A DNA stretch of 64,000 nucleotides, taken from contig JAVGWX010000011.1 in NCBI GenBank assembly GCA_036924085.1, positions 15,459,608 to 15,523,607 on the forward strand, in the 5' to 3' direction. How positions within the stretch are numbered: position 1 is the first letter of the stretch; each line of letters begins with the position of its first letter. Shown here one piece after another: positions 31,800 through 43,796 of this stretch. Under the pieces are notes generated by a model. That model was not told where the DNA came from, ran no database searches, and saw only the letters and a program-made list of their open reading frames with translations. Source of the DNA: Ariolimax columbianus. Lineage: Eukaryota; Mollusca; Gastropoda; Stylommatophora; Arionidae. The position numbers and the translations under genes were made by a program.

Positions 31800-32960
31800 A
31801 AACTCGGTCACGTTATATGACTGAGGTGTTTAAAAATAATTCTGAGAACAAGGCTTGGGTATGGAATCCAAATATCGTGGATCATTCTGTAAATATGTCC
31901 CCTGATCTCTGAGTAGTGAGATCAGACACCCGTGTGCAGTGGCGCACATGTTACAAATATATTCTAATTATTTTAGGGATTCTCGCTCCACAGAGAATGT
32001 GTCGCAAAAAAGGGACTGTGTCTTGGTTATGTGGTTAGAGGAGCGACTTAGATGGCGCCTGACAGGCTGCTCTAATTTACGCTTCCACCTCCACCAGTCT
32101 CAAAAATAGGCGATCGTGTATTCCAGGGGCTAACAGATACTGGGATTGACCTGGCAAGTCACACGTTAATTTTTACGTGCCAAAAAAAAATGAAAAAAGG
32201 AGGTCACACCTTCCCACGACGTCTAACGACATAAGTGGACTGAAGATAGATAGATCAAAATATCGTCAATTTCTTTCATTTTGCTTGGCTAATATGTATT
32301 GACTTTTCCGTGGCAGTCGTTACTTTGTCTCCACTTTGATTTCAGGACACATCTCTGACTTGAACTAGAAAACTAACTATTCATCCACTTAAGGTTGCAC
32401 GTTTCCGGCTTATCTTCAAGTAGATTCTTCAATCGCCCGTTATCGTTTAAAAACGCCAAGTAATCTTTCCTGGAGTGGTCAATCCCATTATTTCGTACGT
32501 ATCCTCTTCTCATTACAGAAAAATAACTTCCTCCTATTTCCAAGAATTCTAGACACAAAAGGCGTTTAATAACATGTACACACGATTGAACATCGGATAT
32601 TTTTTTTAAATATTCGTGCATATACATTTGCTTGGATTATTTTTTAAATTGTGGTTATCGAACGTTATAACAATAGCAAATGTTGATGGATGTAAAAAAA
32701 AACATGGTCGTTATGTCTGCTTCGTGTATTTTCTGTTCCGGCTAGATTTCTCTTCTATTTGATAATGAGACAAAAGTTATGAAGAAAATTGAATTGATAA
32801 CAAAGGCCTTCAGGGAAATCTCGATGAATATCAGGAACGACAATAAGGAAAATAATAATGACTTCTTACATATGGCCAATTGAGCTGTGTGGGGGTGAAA
32901 CAAGGACTCTTGCGAGAAGAATGGAAAACGATTCAAATCGTTTTATATGGTTTGGCAAAA
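31800..32960. other. Unassigned
   Basis: No array, RNA gene or domain is visible. AT-rich with short ORFs only. Confidence 0.45.
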
Positions 32961-32967
32961 TACAATA

Positions 32968-33236
32968 GGGAGCCGCGTAGCGCAGTGGCTTAACATCTGA
33001 GTTGTCCTGGGTTAATTCCAAAGTTGGAACGGGAATGCTTTTTCTTACCGCAATGGCTCCCTGGTCGACCCAGTCTTAAGTGGGCAACGGTTCAGTCCGT
33101 GAAGTAAAAGCGGCGAGGGAGAGGAGATGGCTATCGCCCTCATATAGCATAGCCGTTGAAATGTGAGATCGCTTATACCTCACACCCCTACGGCAGTTAT
33201 GCTATGGGTTACTTAACTTACTTTAATACTTTACAG
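32968..33236 (+). mobile_element. SINE2 (tRNA-derived head), copy 2
   Basis: It begins GGGAGCCGCGTAGCGCAGTGG, where TAGCGCAGTGG is a good pol III A box, followed by GGGTTAATTCC as the B box at the expected distance. The body has CCCTGGTCGACCCAGTCTTA and GGCGAGGGAGAGGAGATGGC, and the end is CACACCCCTACGGCAG. The 8-bp word TACAATAG flanks it (32961-32968 and 33237-33244). The central block may be one of the conserved SINE domains known from molluscs, which needs alignment. Confidence 0.75.
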
Positions 33237-33244
33237 TACAATAG

Positions 33245-33950
33245 ATCGATTGAGTTTGACAGAAACAGATAAAATTACAGTGTCTTCACTGAAGTAAGCA
33301 CACAAAGACGAAATATTGCAAATGATAGAACCACGCAGATTGAGAACAGGGTGACACGAAAGTATTCTATAGAAGGTTCTTCAGGCCATGATTCAGGGTT
33401 CCGGGATAGGAGGAATGGAGCCATCAAGGTTCACCTTTACATCTCAGGCATGCGGAAACATTAACATACGAACCTATGCTGAAATTAAGAGAACTGCACA
33501 GTATAGAGTCACACCCACGGCTTGCGTAATTCTCAGAAGCAATATACGGTTTCTAAGACCTCTCAAGACAGTGGGCAAGGGATTCTGCCCCGGTTGATGT
33601 AAATCTGTGTTCTCATTTAATCGATGAAAACCATTTTTAGCTTGTGTGAATGACGGAACATCAAATATATTCGTTAGACAGTCCTCTACCACAGAAAGTT
33701 GTCTTTGTGTTGCATTAGTTATGTTACCTTTTTGTCTGATACTGGCCGCTCTCGAAAACAATTCGGATGACAAATCAAGTAAGCAAAGATGCCGTTAACA
33801 CGGCGTGTATGTGGCGTTTTGAAAATATGGGTTAGACCCGTATTCACTTGACCAACGGCACACTAGGGGGGATGTAGTCAACATCACGGCTGCTGCCTGG
33901 ACTTTCCAAGATGATCATCACCTCATGAGAAGGTTTGTGATTAGAAAAAA
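33245..33950. other. Unassigned
   Basis: No recognised domain. A 70-codon frame at 33388 and a 99-codon frame on the other strand overlap each other and have no family match that I recognise. Confidence 0.4.
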
Positions 33951-33957
33951 TCCTGCA

Positions 33958-34032
33958 CCAACTGGGAACTGAACCCCGATAGCACGGCTGGACGCCTGTG
34001 CACTGCCCACTGCGCTACCTTGGTGTACACTA
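33958..34032 (-). mobile_element. tRNA-like sequence (SINE head or tRNA pseudogene)
   Basis: On the minus strand: acceptor-like CACCAA pairing with TTGGTG, A box TAGCGCAGTGGGCAGTGC, and T arm GGGTTCAGTTCCC. The anticodon arm is poor, so a functional tRNA is unlikely. About 70 bp. The head of another tRNA-derived SINE is the most likely origin. Confidence 0.55.
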
Positions 34033-34341
34033 AAACATTTTCCCAGTCGCAAAATGTGGTTACCTGTAACATTTATTTCTGTCATCCCATACGTTAACAA
34101 ATTAGATCAACAACATATGCGGATAATAAGCGTCCTTAGTTATTCAAGTCACCTCGCTCTGTATTTCTGCACGTATTCATTGCTTCGTGGCAATATGTCA
34201 TAGTCGAATTGCCTTCTGTGGCATTCACATTCTCATACGTTTTATCCTGAAGCGCAGAGGTTTAGGGATTGTTTACGATACTGAGTATTAATAATCCTCA
34301 CGAAAACACAATCTTAGAATTGAGGTTACGCTTAATCGGGC
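34033..34341. other. Unassigned
   Basis: About 300 bases between the tRNA-like element and the LINE copy with no recognisable structure. Confidence 0.4.
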
Positions 34342-34353
34342 GTCAACATATTC

Positions 34354-37322
34354 TTCTTCTTCTTCGCACGCTGTCAAGCGTCAACCTGTATTTGCTGGAA
34401 GAAAGCAACGGTCATCCTGAGGCTATCGACACTGCCATAGAGCTTGTCTAGTGTTGCCACTGGTGATGCCACATCTGCTTTCTCTGGTCCTCGTATGTTG
34501 GGCAGTTTTGCAGCAGATGTTCAGCAGTCATTGTCCCGGTACCACAAGTGCATTCGTCAGTGCCACCTATCTTCAGTTTATTAAATATGTGGTACCTCAG
34601 TCTGTTGTGGCCTGTGCGAAGTCTGAAGACCACGACCTGCCTGTGTTTGCCTCCTCATTGATTTGGATGTTACAGTGGGATGGAACCCATTGTACCACTA
34701 CTCTTTTCGGTGCGGACTGCTGGCATAATTGACAGAGTACTGCTCTTAAATCATTAAGTTCTGTATTATTCTGGCTTTTTAGTGCTGTGACTACGTCCAG
34801 GGCATCTGTAAACAGGACTATCTGGCTTTCATTGCTTTCGTCTGTCAGCATTACTTCAACTGCACCTCTCAGTGCCTCTGCCTCCGCTCTGAAATTGCTT
34901 GAGAATTTTCCAGTTGTCACTGACAGTGTTATTTTTCTACCATTTGGTAGGCTCAGGAATACCCCTGCCCCTCCGTTCTGTGTTGTGTTTGTTACAGAGC
35001 CGTCGGTGTATGCATGGGTCCAGTCAATGCTTGGGTAGTTTTCCGTTATGTACCTCAGAGTTTTGTCTCTTCTTTCTTTTTCAGACTTGCTGTTGTTATT
35101 TCCAATACCTGGTACATTTTCTACCACCCCCGGAATTATATGCTGCTGCCAGGTAGGTTTGCGTACAGTAGGGATGGGCTTTGGTATTGTTACGGTGTTC
35201 ATAGGGTCTTCGCACATCTTTGCTTAGGCTATTTTTGCAAAGTTTCTCCTCGTTAGTTTTCAATTTCCAAATCTATTTAATCTCTGATGAATTGTATGGT
35301 CTGTCAGTCTTCTGAGTTTCTCTGCTTGCTGCTGGGCTCTGCAGTCTCTTCTGTCGGTCTAGGGTTGCAGATTTATAATCTTTTAAAGTTCTACAATTAG
35401 CGTTGACTTCATGCCTCCTGTTATAACTTTCATGGCTTGGTTTTGAAGTTTGCTAGTTTTATCAAAGTTTGCCTTTGCTGCTGTTGTCCATACCGCAATG
35501 CCATATTCGAGAGCTGGTCTCACTCTTCCAGTGTACAGTTTCTTGAGTATTCTTTCGACTGCTCCCCAGCTTGTGCCAGCAAGTTTCCTCAAGATTGCCA
35601 TTCTTTGTCTGGCTCTCATTCGGTTTCTCTCGATCTGACTTTTCTATGTCACGCGCAGATCAAATGTGACTCCCAGGTAGTTTGGCTTGTCGTTTTGCCG
35701 CAGATATTTGCCGTTAAGCTTTATGTTGGTGTTCTGGGGTTTGAAAGCGAGAATATCGTACATGTTGTTTTTTCCTCATTTATTTGGACCAGCAATGAGT
35801 TCGACCACTCCTCCAACGATGTTAGGGCCTGCTGCATCCGATTGTTTGCTATGGTAAGATTTTTTCAGAGGTCTACATAGCCATATCGTCTGCAAACATG
35901 GAGCTGTGGACTCTTCTTTGTATATTCTCTGTGATGTTGTTTATATACACCAGGAAAAGTGTGGGTGACAGTCCTCCCCCTTGGGGTACTCCCTGCTCAA
36001 GTGTCACCTTTTTTGCTCATCTGCCCTTGTACTTGAACTGTGGCTGTTCTGTTTTCGAGGTAGTGGCTGATCCATCTGTACATTTTCCCACAAACTTCAC
36101 TGCTTTGTAGCTTGACTTTAAGTCCCTCTATCCACACCTTGTCAAATGCCTTCTCTAAATCCACCCAAACCGCTACTGTGTGTTTTTTCTCCTGGTAAGC
36201 ATCCTCTATTTCCCGGGCTATGAGAGCGATCTGGTCCTCGTTGGATCTGTGCTGTCTAAAACCTGCTTGCTGTGGAATTAGTATGTGTTTTGCTTCTAGA
36301 TACCACATCAGTCTGGCGTTTATCATACGTTCCATCAGTTTGCCTACACAGCTCAGTAGGCTGGTAGGCCTGTATCCATTTGGATCTGTTTTATCTTTTC
36401 CTTTCTTTGGTACTGGTACAAGTACTGCGTCTTTCCATGCCTGGAGTACAATACCCCTTTTCCAGCTTTGGTTCAGGACTGATAGTAATTTCCTCTTTGC
36501 TGTTTGGCCCAGCCCCATCAACATTTCGTTTGTTACCCCATCTTTTCCGGGAGATTTCCTTTTCTTTAACGTTCTCATGGCCTCATCCATTTCATTCATT
36601 GTTAGTTTTGCCATCATGTGCTCCTCTGGTACCATCTTGATGTTGTCGTGGCTCTTTTGTTCTTCACTAATATCTGTATGCCTGTCTGTAGGGACATCAA
36701 TGTGGTTTGCTCTGGCATAATGTTCTATAAAGGCGTTTGCTGTTTTTTTTTTCCGGTAAGCATGTTGTCGCACTGTTTGATGGTAATTTGTTTATTTGAT
36801 GGTGTTTTGTCATTCATGGCTCTGACTTAATTCCATGGTTTGTTCCATTCTTTGCCTAAATTGAGGCTTTCTGTTTTGTTTTTCCAGCTGTCTCTTGTTA
36901 TTTGGTTAAGTGTTCTTTTGTATTTCGCAGTGATTGACTTTAGGGCGATATTGGCTTCCATAGATTGCTCTATCTCTGCCATGTTCCTAGCCTTTGAGAC
37001 TTCATCCTCCGCTTTCTGCAGTTCACGATTCCAATATGGCTTGTAGTTTTTCCATGCCCCTCTTTGGATGGTTTCGGTGGCTGCTTGCATTATTGCTTTG
37101 CATAGGCTTTCCACCATAGGTTTCATATTCTTATTTCGTGTGTTGACGGTTTCACACAGTCCATCTGTCAGCATTGCAAATCTGTCCCAGTCGGCTCGTC
37201 TATAGTTCCAACGTGGCAGCGATTTTATTTCCTGGGGTCCAACTTCCATATCAATTTCTAGCCTAATTTGCCGGTGGTCGGTACCTGCCAATTGGTCGAG
37301 CACCTGACGATCTATTTTGTTG
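34354..37322 (-). mobile_element. 3 kb 5'-truncated copy of the GAA-tailed I/Nimb-like LINE
   Basis: It covers the end of the APE domain (KIDRQVLDQLAGTDHRQIRL at the right edge), the linker, RT (KSPGKDGVTNEMLMGLGQ, VDLEKAFDKVW), RNase H (YTDGSVTNTTQ) and the knuckle (ECTCGTGTMTAEHLLQNC). It ends in (TTC)n at the left. A 12-bp target-site duplication GTCAACATATTC flanks it (34342-34353 and 37323-37334). A deletion at about 34637 removes the segment between RNase H and the knuckle. Several frameshifts exist, including one in KKGDT near 36000. It is non-autonomous and older than the copy at 15352. Confidence 0.93.
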
Positions 37323-37368
37323 GTCAACATATTCATTTCAACAGCAAGTGTGTGCTGACGTTTTCTGG

Positions 37369-37622
37369 CGCGTAATTTTTTCGTTCTTTGTTCGCCTTAT
37401 TTCTCGATTTCCTTCGGCGTTGTGCGTTACACTGTGGTTTTTATTTTTACGCCTGTCGGTCCAGTGCATCCATCTTCAGCATGCATTTTATGTAAAGGTC
37501 TGTTTCCTCCTGCATTTTCTAAGGGTTTGCTTCTCTGCGGTAACGGTCGATACTCTGATGGGGATCAACCTTCTGGTTGTGAACCGTGTCACCTAACCAC
37601 TAGCCCACGCCGTCCCGTGTGT
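37369..37622 (-). mobile_element. SINE3 (tRNA-derived head), copy 1
   Basis: Sense strand starts near 37622 with GGGACGGCGTGGGCTAGTGG then TTAGGTGACACGG (A box) and degenerate B-box sequence. The body carries AAAATGCATGCTGAAGATGG followed by ATGCACTGGACCGACAGGCG. It abuts the target-site duplication of the neighbouring LINE copy. Aligned to 61398-61655 throughout. Confidence 0.75.
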
Positions 37623-37917
37623 CTCTTGCGATTTTTTCTGCATTCGTAATTCCATCGTAGGCATAGGGTAATCTGTGATTTTGATCTTCTGGTAGCAAAC
37701 CTATTTTAAAGCATAGCTCTGCTTTCACAAAAAGTGGTTGTTTTAGCGCGTTTTTTTGCATAATGATGTTGCCAGTCTCATGAACACACATATGTCTGTC
37801 GTTTGTTGCGACATGCGTAGTAATGTTTACTGGCTGTGTTCACTCGTCCTGTAAATAATTTCCACGATCTAGAAAGCCAAATAAAAGAAGAACACAGACA
37901 GCTTTTTTTTAGTTGTT

Positions 37918-38262
37918 GTTTGCGAATGTCCGCAATGAGTAGATTACTCTTTTGTGCGCCCTGAGAAGGACGTAAAGTTGGGGGTTGCAGTAGCTTTACT
38001 CCCATTTTGAGCGTGTTGAACAAGGTGGACCGAGGTACTCTGGGTGGTTGGGCTGTGCCTGGCTTCTTCTGTGTATCACTCACTACTACGGGGATCACGT
38101 TGATCCTTCACCTCGTTAGACAGACTGCCATGTAAACAATCCATTTCCAAGGAGCGCTACTAGTAAGCCGAGGTGAAAGTCTTGGCCAGCATGTTTTGTC
38201 TAACCCTGACTAACATGTCTGATCAGTATATTTTTCCTGACCAGACGTTAGTCTTCCTCATG
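37918..38262 (-). repeat. Composite repeat family C, copy 4
   Basis: Read on the minus strand: GGAAGACTAACGTCTGGTC, about one and a half AATATACTGATCAGACATGT units, then the core (CTTGGAAATGGATTGTTTAC, AGTCTGTCTAACGAGGTG, ATCCCCGTAGTAGTGAGTGA, CCAACTTTACGTCCTTCTCA) ending CATTGCGGACATTC. With copy 3 it defines both ends of the family. Confidence 0.7.
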
Positions 38263-38344
38263 CATTTCTTTAGAAGATTGACATAAGCAATGTGATAAAA
38301 TAGTTGTTTGTGGATAAAGATATTCAATATTTTACGTAAGGGAG

Positions 38345-38640
38345 AAAGATGCAACACAGTGAATGAGCTGACATCAGCCTGCGACTCACAGTTAGCTGTT
38401 TGAATCCTTACCAGCGAACCGGAGCTAACCACGACCCTAACCAAGACCCTAACCCGCGTCCAAGTGGCCATCCTTAAAACGGATGCACTTGGGAAGTCTG
38501 GCTAAGAGAGTAGGAATCGCAGTGCGTCGACAAACCCGGTACCCAAAGGCGCCAGTTGAAGATGGATGTGCTCAGATATTGCAGCATCGATAAAAACAGC
38601 AACACAGCGTCCCAACGGCAATTTGAGCTCGAGCGCCGTA
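38345..38640 (+). mobile_element. Diverged SINE1 copy whose tail has expanded
   Basis: The sequence follows SINE1 in order: AATGAGCTGACATCAGCC, CCAGCGAACCGGAGCT, AAGTCTGGCTAAGAGAG, AAACCCGGTACCCAAAG, GTTGAAGATGGATGTGCTC and AGATATTGCAG. It then runs into AAAAGAAGAAGAAGAC, the beginning of the 570-bp polypurine tract. It is the most diverged SINE1 in the window. Confidence 0.55.
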
Positions 38641-39215
38641 AAAGAAGAAGAAGACGAAGAAGAGTTAGAAGAAGAAGAAGAAGACGAAGAAGAGTAAGAA
38701 GAAGACGAAGAAGGATAAGAAGAAGACGAAGAAGGATAAGAAGAAAACGATGAAGGATAAGAAAAGACGAAGAAGGATAAGAAAAGACGAAGAAGGAGAA
38801 GAAGAAGACGAAGAAGGATAAGAAGAAGAACAAAAAGGATACAAGAAGACGAAGAAGGATAAGAAGAAGACGAAGAAGAAGAACATAAAAAAAGAAGAAG
38901 ACGCAGAAGGATAAGAAGAAGACAAAGAATGATAAGAAGAAGAATAAGAAGTATAAGAAGAAGAACAAGAAGGATAAGAAGAAGAAAAACAAGGATAAGA
39001 AGAAGAATAACAAGAATAAGAAGAAGACGAAGAAGGAAAAGAAGAAGACGAAGAAGGATAAGAAAAAGACAAAGAAAGATACGAAGACTAGGAAGAAGAC
39101 GAAGAAGGATAAGAAAAAGACGAAGAAGGATAAGAAGAAGAATTTGAAGGATAAGAAGAAGATGTAGAAGGATAAGAAGAACACAAAGAATAAGAAAAAG
39201 AATAAGAAGAAGACT
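38640..39215 (+). repeat. 570-bp polypurine tract, (GAA)n with an 18-bp GAAGACGAAGAAGGATAA motif
   Basis: Nearly pure purine on the + strand, built from GAA triplets and a recurring AAGAAGACGAAGAAGGAT unit. Long Arg/Lys frames on + and Ser/Phe/Leu frames on - are artefacts. It starts exactly where the tail of a SINE1-like copy would start. Mirror-symmetric purine tracts of this kind can form triplex DNA. Confidence 0.85.
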
Positions 39216-39765
39216 ATTCTACAAACATTATTCATCATTGTTTAACAAAAACGTGCTGCTTATATTTCATTGCCCACTTTTGAGAACAGAAGTGGTTACT
39301 AGAAAGATAGAGCTTCAAAAATACTTAATTTTATTGGCTTCACATATGTATACCATTTTGCCAGGCTGCAGTTACCAGAAAGTTCTCTTCCATTTCAACA
39401 TTCATATCGTGAAAGACATGAGAAGAGAAGGTTGCTTAGGTCAGCACGGGCAATAGCCCAGTGCACCAAACGTTATTTGACTACATGCTTGATAACTTAT
39501 GTTCCGGATATCAACTGGACTTTTAACCCAAGGCTTTGTGAGGGTATCCATCATAATCCACGTGCTACATAGGCACATGCCTATTACACCAAAGGCTGCA
39601 TGAAATATCACGTCCTGCATGAGCATAGTACTATTTCACCAAAGGCTGTATGACATATCATGTCCTGCGTCCGCATAATACTATTGCACCAACGGCTGTA
39701 TGAAATATGTTCAGTAAGAGTACATAACTATTGCGTCAAAGGCTGCATGAAATCTTATTTGGGTA
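39216..39765. other. Weak tandem repeats, about 45-65 bp unit (39460-39750)
   Basis: Degenerate units with TGCACCAAAGGCTGTATGAA and ATATCATGTCCTGC recur about five times between 39460 and 39750. Nothing is recognisable in the AT-rich part before that. Confidence 0.45.
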
Positions 39766-39830
39766 ACGGCTTGGCTTGGTGGTTAAGTGATACGGCTCAC
39801 AATCCAAAGTTGCTGGGTGCTCTTTCTATA
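39766..39830 (+). mobile_element. SINE3 head fragment
   Basis: AACGGCTTGGCTTGGTGGTT followed by AAGTGATACGGCTCACAA and GTTGCTGGGT matches the tRNA-like head of SINE3, with the B box broken. The rest of the SINE is not present. Confidence 0.5.
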
Positions 39831-40176
39831 ACACACTCTATCCATTTTTTTCGTAGTCTTCTTCTTGCTCTGCGATCCTGTTTTCTGGTGTTGAATATCT
39901 GACCAAATGGTAATATTAGTTCCAATTTTGTCACCTTCCTAACCAATTTTAAACTCTGTATTGTCATGTATTTCATGCACGATGTTGCACACACCCTCTG
40001 CCTTATTTCTTCGTTTCGTTCTCAGTCAGGGCTAGTAGCCCAGACAGCTTTTCTCAATATTAATAATAGCCGCTGATAATAACAGAAGTCAGACATGTTG
40101 CATCTCACCACTGAGTTCGGAAGTCGCTGTATAGTTCGATTCTAGCACGGAAAATCCTTCCACATACGTAGCATTC

Positions 40177-40533
40177 TTCTTCTTCGTCGTTCGTTCTCAA
40201 TCTCCCGTTACCAAATCCTGAAATGGCTTAAGTAGCAGAATGTAGTCCAGAGAACGGAATGCGTTGTGTCGTAGTTTACAGCTTGACTGCGATATTTGCA
40301 CGTTTCGGTCCAACACATCCCACTTCAGCAAGCATTTTTTTAGTACCGGGTTAGCATTTCCTCTTCGATCCCTTCTCCTTAGCCAGTCTGCCCTGCTGCA
40401 GCCTGTTATCCAGGATCACCACGTGGAGGTGTACAAGGGTCTTGGCAGCTCTGGTTCGCTGGCTCTGACGCTAGCAGTCAGCTATGGGTCGCTGACCACT
40501 GAAGCTTATGCGCTGCTCAGCATCTTGATCCCT
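40177..40533 (-). mobile_element. SINE1 family copy (full length)
   Basis: A 12-bp perfect target-site duplication TACGTAGCATTC (40165-40176 and 40534-40545). The tail is (TTC)3 at the left. One of the least diverged copies. Confidence 0.88.
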
Positions 40534-40559
40534 TACGTAGCATTCGACGTCAGAATTGG

Positions 40560-40770
40560 ACATATGAGTGTCAGCTGTTTTGTCTTTTCGCAAAGTGCTT
40601 TTTTGTATGTGCTTCGGAGGCCTGGCGTTCTTCAGCAATGGATGTGCCTCTGGTGGTGGTTCTACCCCATGACTTGCGGTCTTGTGCAAACATCCCAATT
40701 GGCATACCATGGTCTTTCTTTCTTGTGCATTGGTTAATACTTTGTGTCTCACACTGGGAAAAAAACATGA
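40560..40770 (-). pseudogene. Possible LINE C-terminal fragment
   Basis: The minus strand gives QDRKSWGRTTTRGTSIAEE then RQASEAHTKKHFAKRQNS, which resembles the last residues of LINE ORF2 proteins (AEDRxxWR, then a basic tail). It is short and unsupported by an upstream RT, so the call is tentative. Confidence 0.35.
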
Positions 40771-40834
40771 ACAAAAACTTGTAAAAGTTGATTAAGGTTG
40801 AGTTTAATCAAAATTTAAAAATGGGTATGGTCAG

Positions 40835-40920
40835 ATACCGCACCGAGACGAGAACACAAACAAAACCTACGTTACGACCAATAGGCCTTCATCAGGCACA
40901 ACAATACTGAACTAACAAAT
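40835..40920 (-). other. Hammerhead-like CTGATGA motif element, copy 1
   Basis: Minus strand: CCTGATGAAGGCCTATTGGT then CGTAACGTAGG. The 13-nt core start CTGATGAAGGCC, an internal stem-loop and a following GTAAC recall the conserved core of hammerhead ribozymes carried by some Penelope-like and retrozyme elements. The usual GAAAC is GTAAC here. A related copy is at 62515-62600. Confidence 0.35.
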
Positions 40921-40999
40921 CAAAACAGAAGACAAAAATGGTCAACTCATCTGTTTCTGATAGTAGACCCAGTCTGTTTAAACGACCGATTGGGCCAGA

Positions 41000-41780
41000 T
41001 GCTTGATTGAAACTGAATCAGAGCGGTCAAACACAAAGTGGCCAAGAGAGGGCCAGCAATGTGGGGGAATGTGCCGGATAAGCCAATAGTGGCCAAATAG
41101 TTGTCCAGGTGGAGAACAAAGAGAAGGCAATATCAGCCATGATGGCGTGAGATTGATATAAGGGGGGTGGGACTGATAGAAGAATGGGATGGGGGGGGGG
41201 GGGGGGTGGGGAACGGAAGACATATATGGTGGCCAGTGTGACGGTTTAAGAAAAAGTATGGAAGATATTAATGCAATGTGGTTGGAGACAGCCCATACTA
41301 GAGATAAGTCTATTCTCAAGGGCGAATCGATGACGATCGTCAGAGAAGCACGAAACTAGACCAGTGACACTGATAGGTTGCTGTAAGTGTTTGTGTCATA
41401 ATAAAGCTGAAAGCTGACAGAAGATCCTATCGCTTTTACATTCACGTAAAAAGATTAATATTGAGTTTTTATAAAGAATTCTACAGAGCTCACAGTTCGG
41501 TGAATAAAGTTGAACAAAAATTGTGTTGTTCACCATAATACATTTTCTATTTTTAAACTGTGACTGCCACCTGGCTACTGTGCTTGTCAATTATGGGATG
41601 GGATGTGGGTTCTGTCGCTAGTCTAGATACGTTTGAGTTAGCCGGCTGTATATGGGTGCCATATTTGCAATTAGTTAAGGCAAGACAGCGGATAAAGTAA
41701 CTTGCCACAACATGGCATGAAGAAGGTGATAACATAGTACAATGAAATCTCTACCACTTGACCCTATACCGTAATGCTGT
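41000..41780. other. Unassigned, with a poly-G run at about 41189-41206
   Basis: No gene, array or RNA is visible apart from the G run. Confidence 0.45.
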
Positions 41781-41791
41781 TTAGAGGACTA

Positions 41792-42255
41792 CGAGGCGTA
41801 TTCAAATGAAATCGAACCAAATTGCAACAAGTGAACATACGTACGATACGCACGATGACGTCACTTTTGATGTAAACAGCACATACCAACCGTCAAATTT
41901 GCAAAATTCCATTACTCACGTCCGTCTTTAAACATCGTTGTTCATTTCTTCTCCGGTGTCTTCGACACACTTTTGTTACCATACACTGCCTGCATTCTTC
42001 AATGAATGTCAACTGATCGACATCCTTCAGCTGTTAGAAACCGAATCACCGCTCGCTGATCAACTCTGGACGGATTCCGTATCACACTCGCCATTTTTTC
42101 AACATTATGCTGAGGAAACTATGAGTCGGAGAATAATGACATTTTGCGAACTTACGGTTGGTCTGTGCTGTTTACACCAGAAGTAACATCATGATGCGCA
42201 TCGCACGTAAATTTACTTATTGCAGTTTGGTTCGGTTTCATTTGAACACGCCTCG
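41792..42255 (-). mobile_element. Mariner-derived MITE with long inverted repeats and TA duplication
   Basis: Termini CGAGGCGTATTCAAATGAAA and its inverted counterpart (TTTCATTTGAACACGCCTCG) are flanked by TA (41790-41791 and 42256-42257). The inverted repeats extend about 130 bp (GATGACGTCA, AGCACATACCAACCGT). The middle, read on the minus strand, is the first 50 or so codons of a mariner transposase (VIRNPSRVDQRAVIRFLTAE), so the element is an internal-deletion derivative moved in trans. One stop interrupts the residual frame. Confidence 0.88.
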
Positions 42256-42257
42256 TA

Positions 42258-43796
42258 GATTAGTTTGATTGATTGATTGATTGAATCGTCCATTTGATCT
42301 AAGTGAAAAATAGGGTTACTATAACAGCTGACCCTTTACACGAAGCATGTATAATACACATTTACAGACCGTTTGTCACATAATTGGTTTTGCATGAAGA
42401 GACTGTAAGCTCATCAACCTGCATCGTTAGCCCCATATTAGGACATGCTTTGGTACGTGTGCGCTAATTCACCCACGGATTATAATAGGTCAAATTTAGT
42501 AGAATGTAGCCACACGAAGCACCATACTTTTCAATTCGCACGTCTTCAATTCGCACGGTAAACCTATGTCCATGTCATTCTCAGATCTAACACCGTACGT
42601 GGAAGATGGATTTATTGCAGTTGTCACACTTGACACCCAAGAAAATAAATTGTGTGCAGTTTTTGCAGGAAAGACGAATTATACACACCGTCCGACTGTG
42701 TGTTAAAAATCATGTTATGACGTTGTCTCTCTCAGTTCGCCAAGATCGTTAGAGATGTCGCACATGTCAGCAGGACATTCCTGTTCGTTCTGGCACATTG
42801 TTAGAGGGCACCTAACCCTAACCCTAACCAAAATGGAACACACAGACACATGGTAGATTCCTACGTGTGTGAGTTTCTATGGCGACATCGGAATAAAGTC
42901 CGTCAGTTAGACCCGTTCGACAATATTCTGCAGGACATTACATACTTTTGGCTTCCTCTTTAAATTGTGCAGCTATGAACGAACAACATATGTATGTCCT
43001 GATATGTGCATAGCCTCAGCGATCATTGGTAATCTGTTCCCCTCACGGTCCTTTTCAGGGCCCACAAAACCCACAAACCAGCAACAAGGTCCTTTTTAGG
43101 GGCACAAAAAACAACAAAACTGCATCCTGATAGCTAGACACGTATAATTATTTTTGTACGGAAACCCGTGTGGTGATTGAATGGTATAAACATTTCAGAA
43201 TGGGTGAATTAACGCACAAGAACCCATGCCTTGAATGTTACAGTTGTCCTATTCCTATTTTCATTCTGGAGAAGACCCAACTTAACCTGGATTTAATGTT
43301 CTCATCAGTCTGGCATTGTTTGTTATTGTCGTTCACGAAAAAATTAAAAAACCTATGCCGAGTCTAACACTGCAAAACGAAATACTTTCATACCGCCTTC
43401 TATTGATATCAAGCCTCCTTACGTAATGTTTTTTCTACACCTACAAAAAGCTTTATATTACATGTCAACATTACTTGTATAGCATGTAGTACATGTCCTC
43501 AGGCATAAACCTTCGCATTGAGTTCGTAGCACAGCTGATGAGAGGAGATAGATTTGTGAACCTCGATATCACATTTACTATAGCTGATATCGCTGTACGA
43601 TACGGTTTAAAATCTAGATCTGGAGGTAAGGTGTTACTTTGAATAACTGTATGGTAAACTCCATCTTGTTTTAGGGTTGTAAAGTTTCAGTCGCGTAAAT
43701 TATTAAAATATTATAAAATATGTAATTACTACCAAGCTCAGTCAATCAAAACATTTCAAAAAGTAAGATACGTTCTTCACCCGTCTCACTGTATGA
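42258..43796. other. Unassigned
   Basis: No domain-bearing ORF. A short CCTAACCCTAACCCTAACC word at 42808-42828 is telomere-like but only three units long. Confidence 0.45.

Noticed and set aside
33958..34032. Functional tRNA gene on the minus strand
   Set aside because: A/B boxes and the acceptor stem fit, but the anticodon arm does not fold convincingly; a SINE head is more likely.
38474..39238. Arg/Lys-rich and Ser/Phe-rich ORFs
   Set aside because: Translation of a (GAA)n/(TTC)n tract.
42808..42830. Interstitial telomere
   Set aside because: Only about three CCCTAA units; too short to be more than chance.
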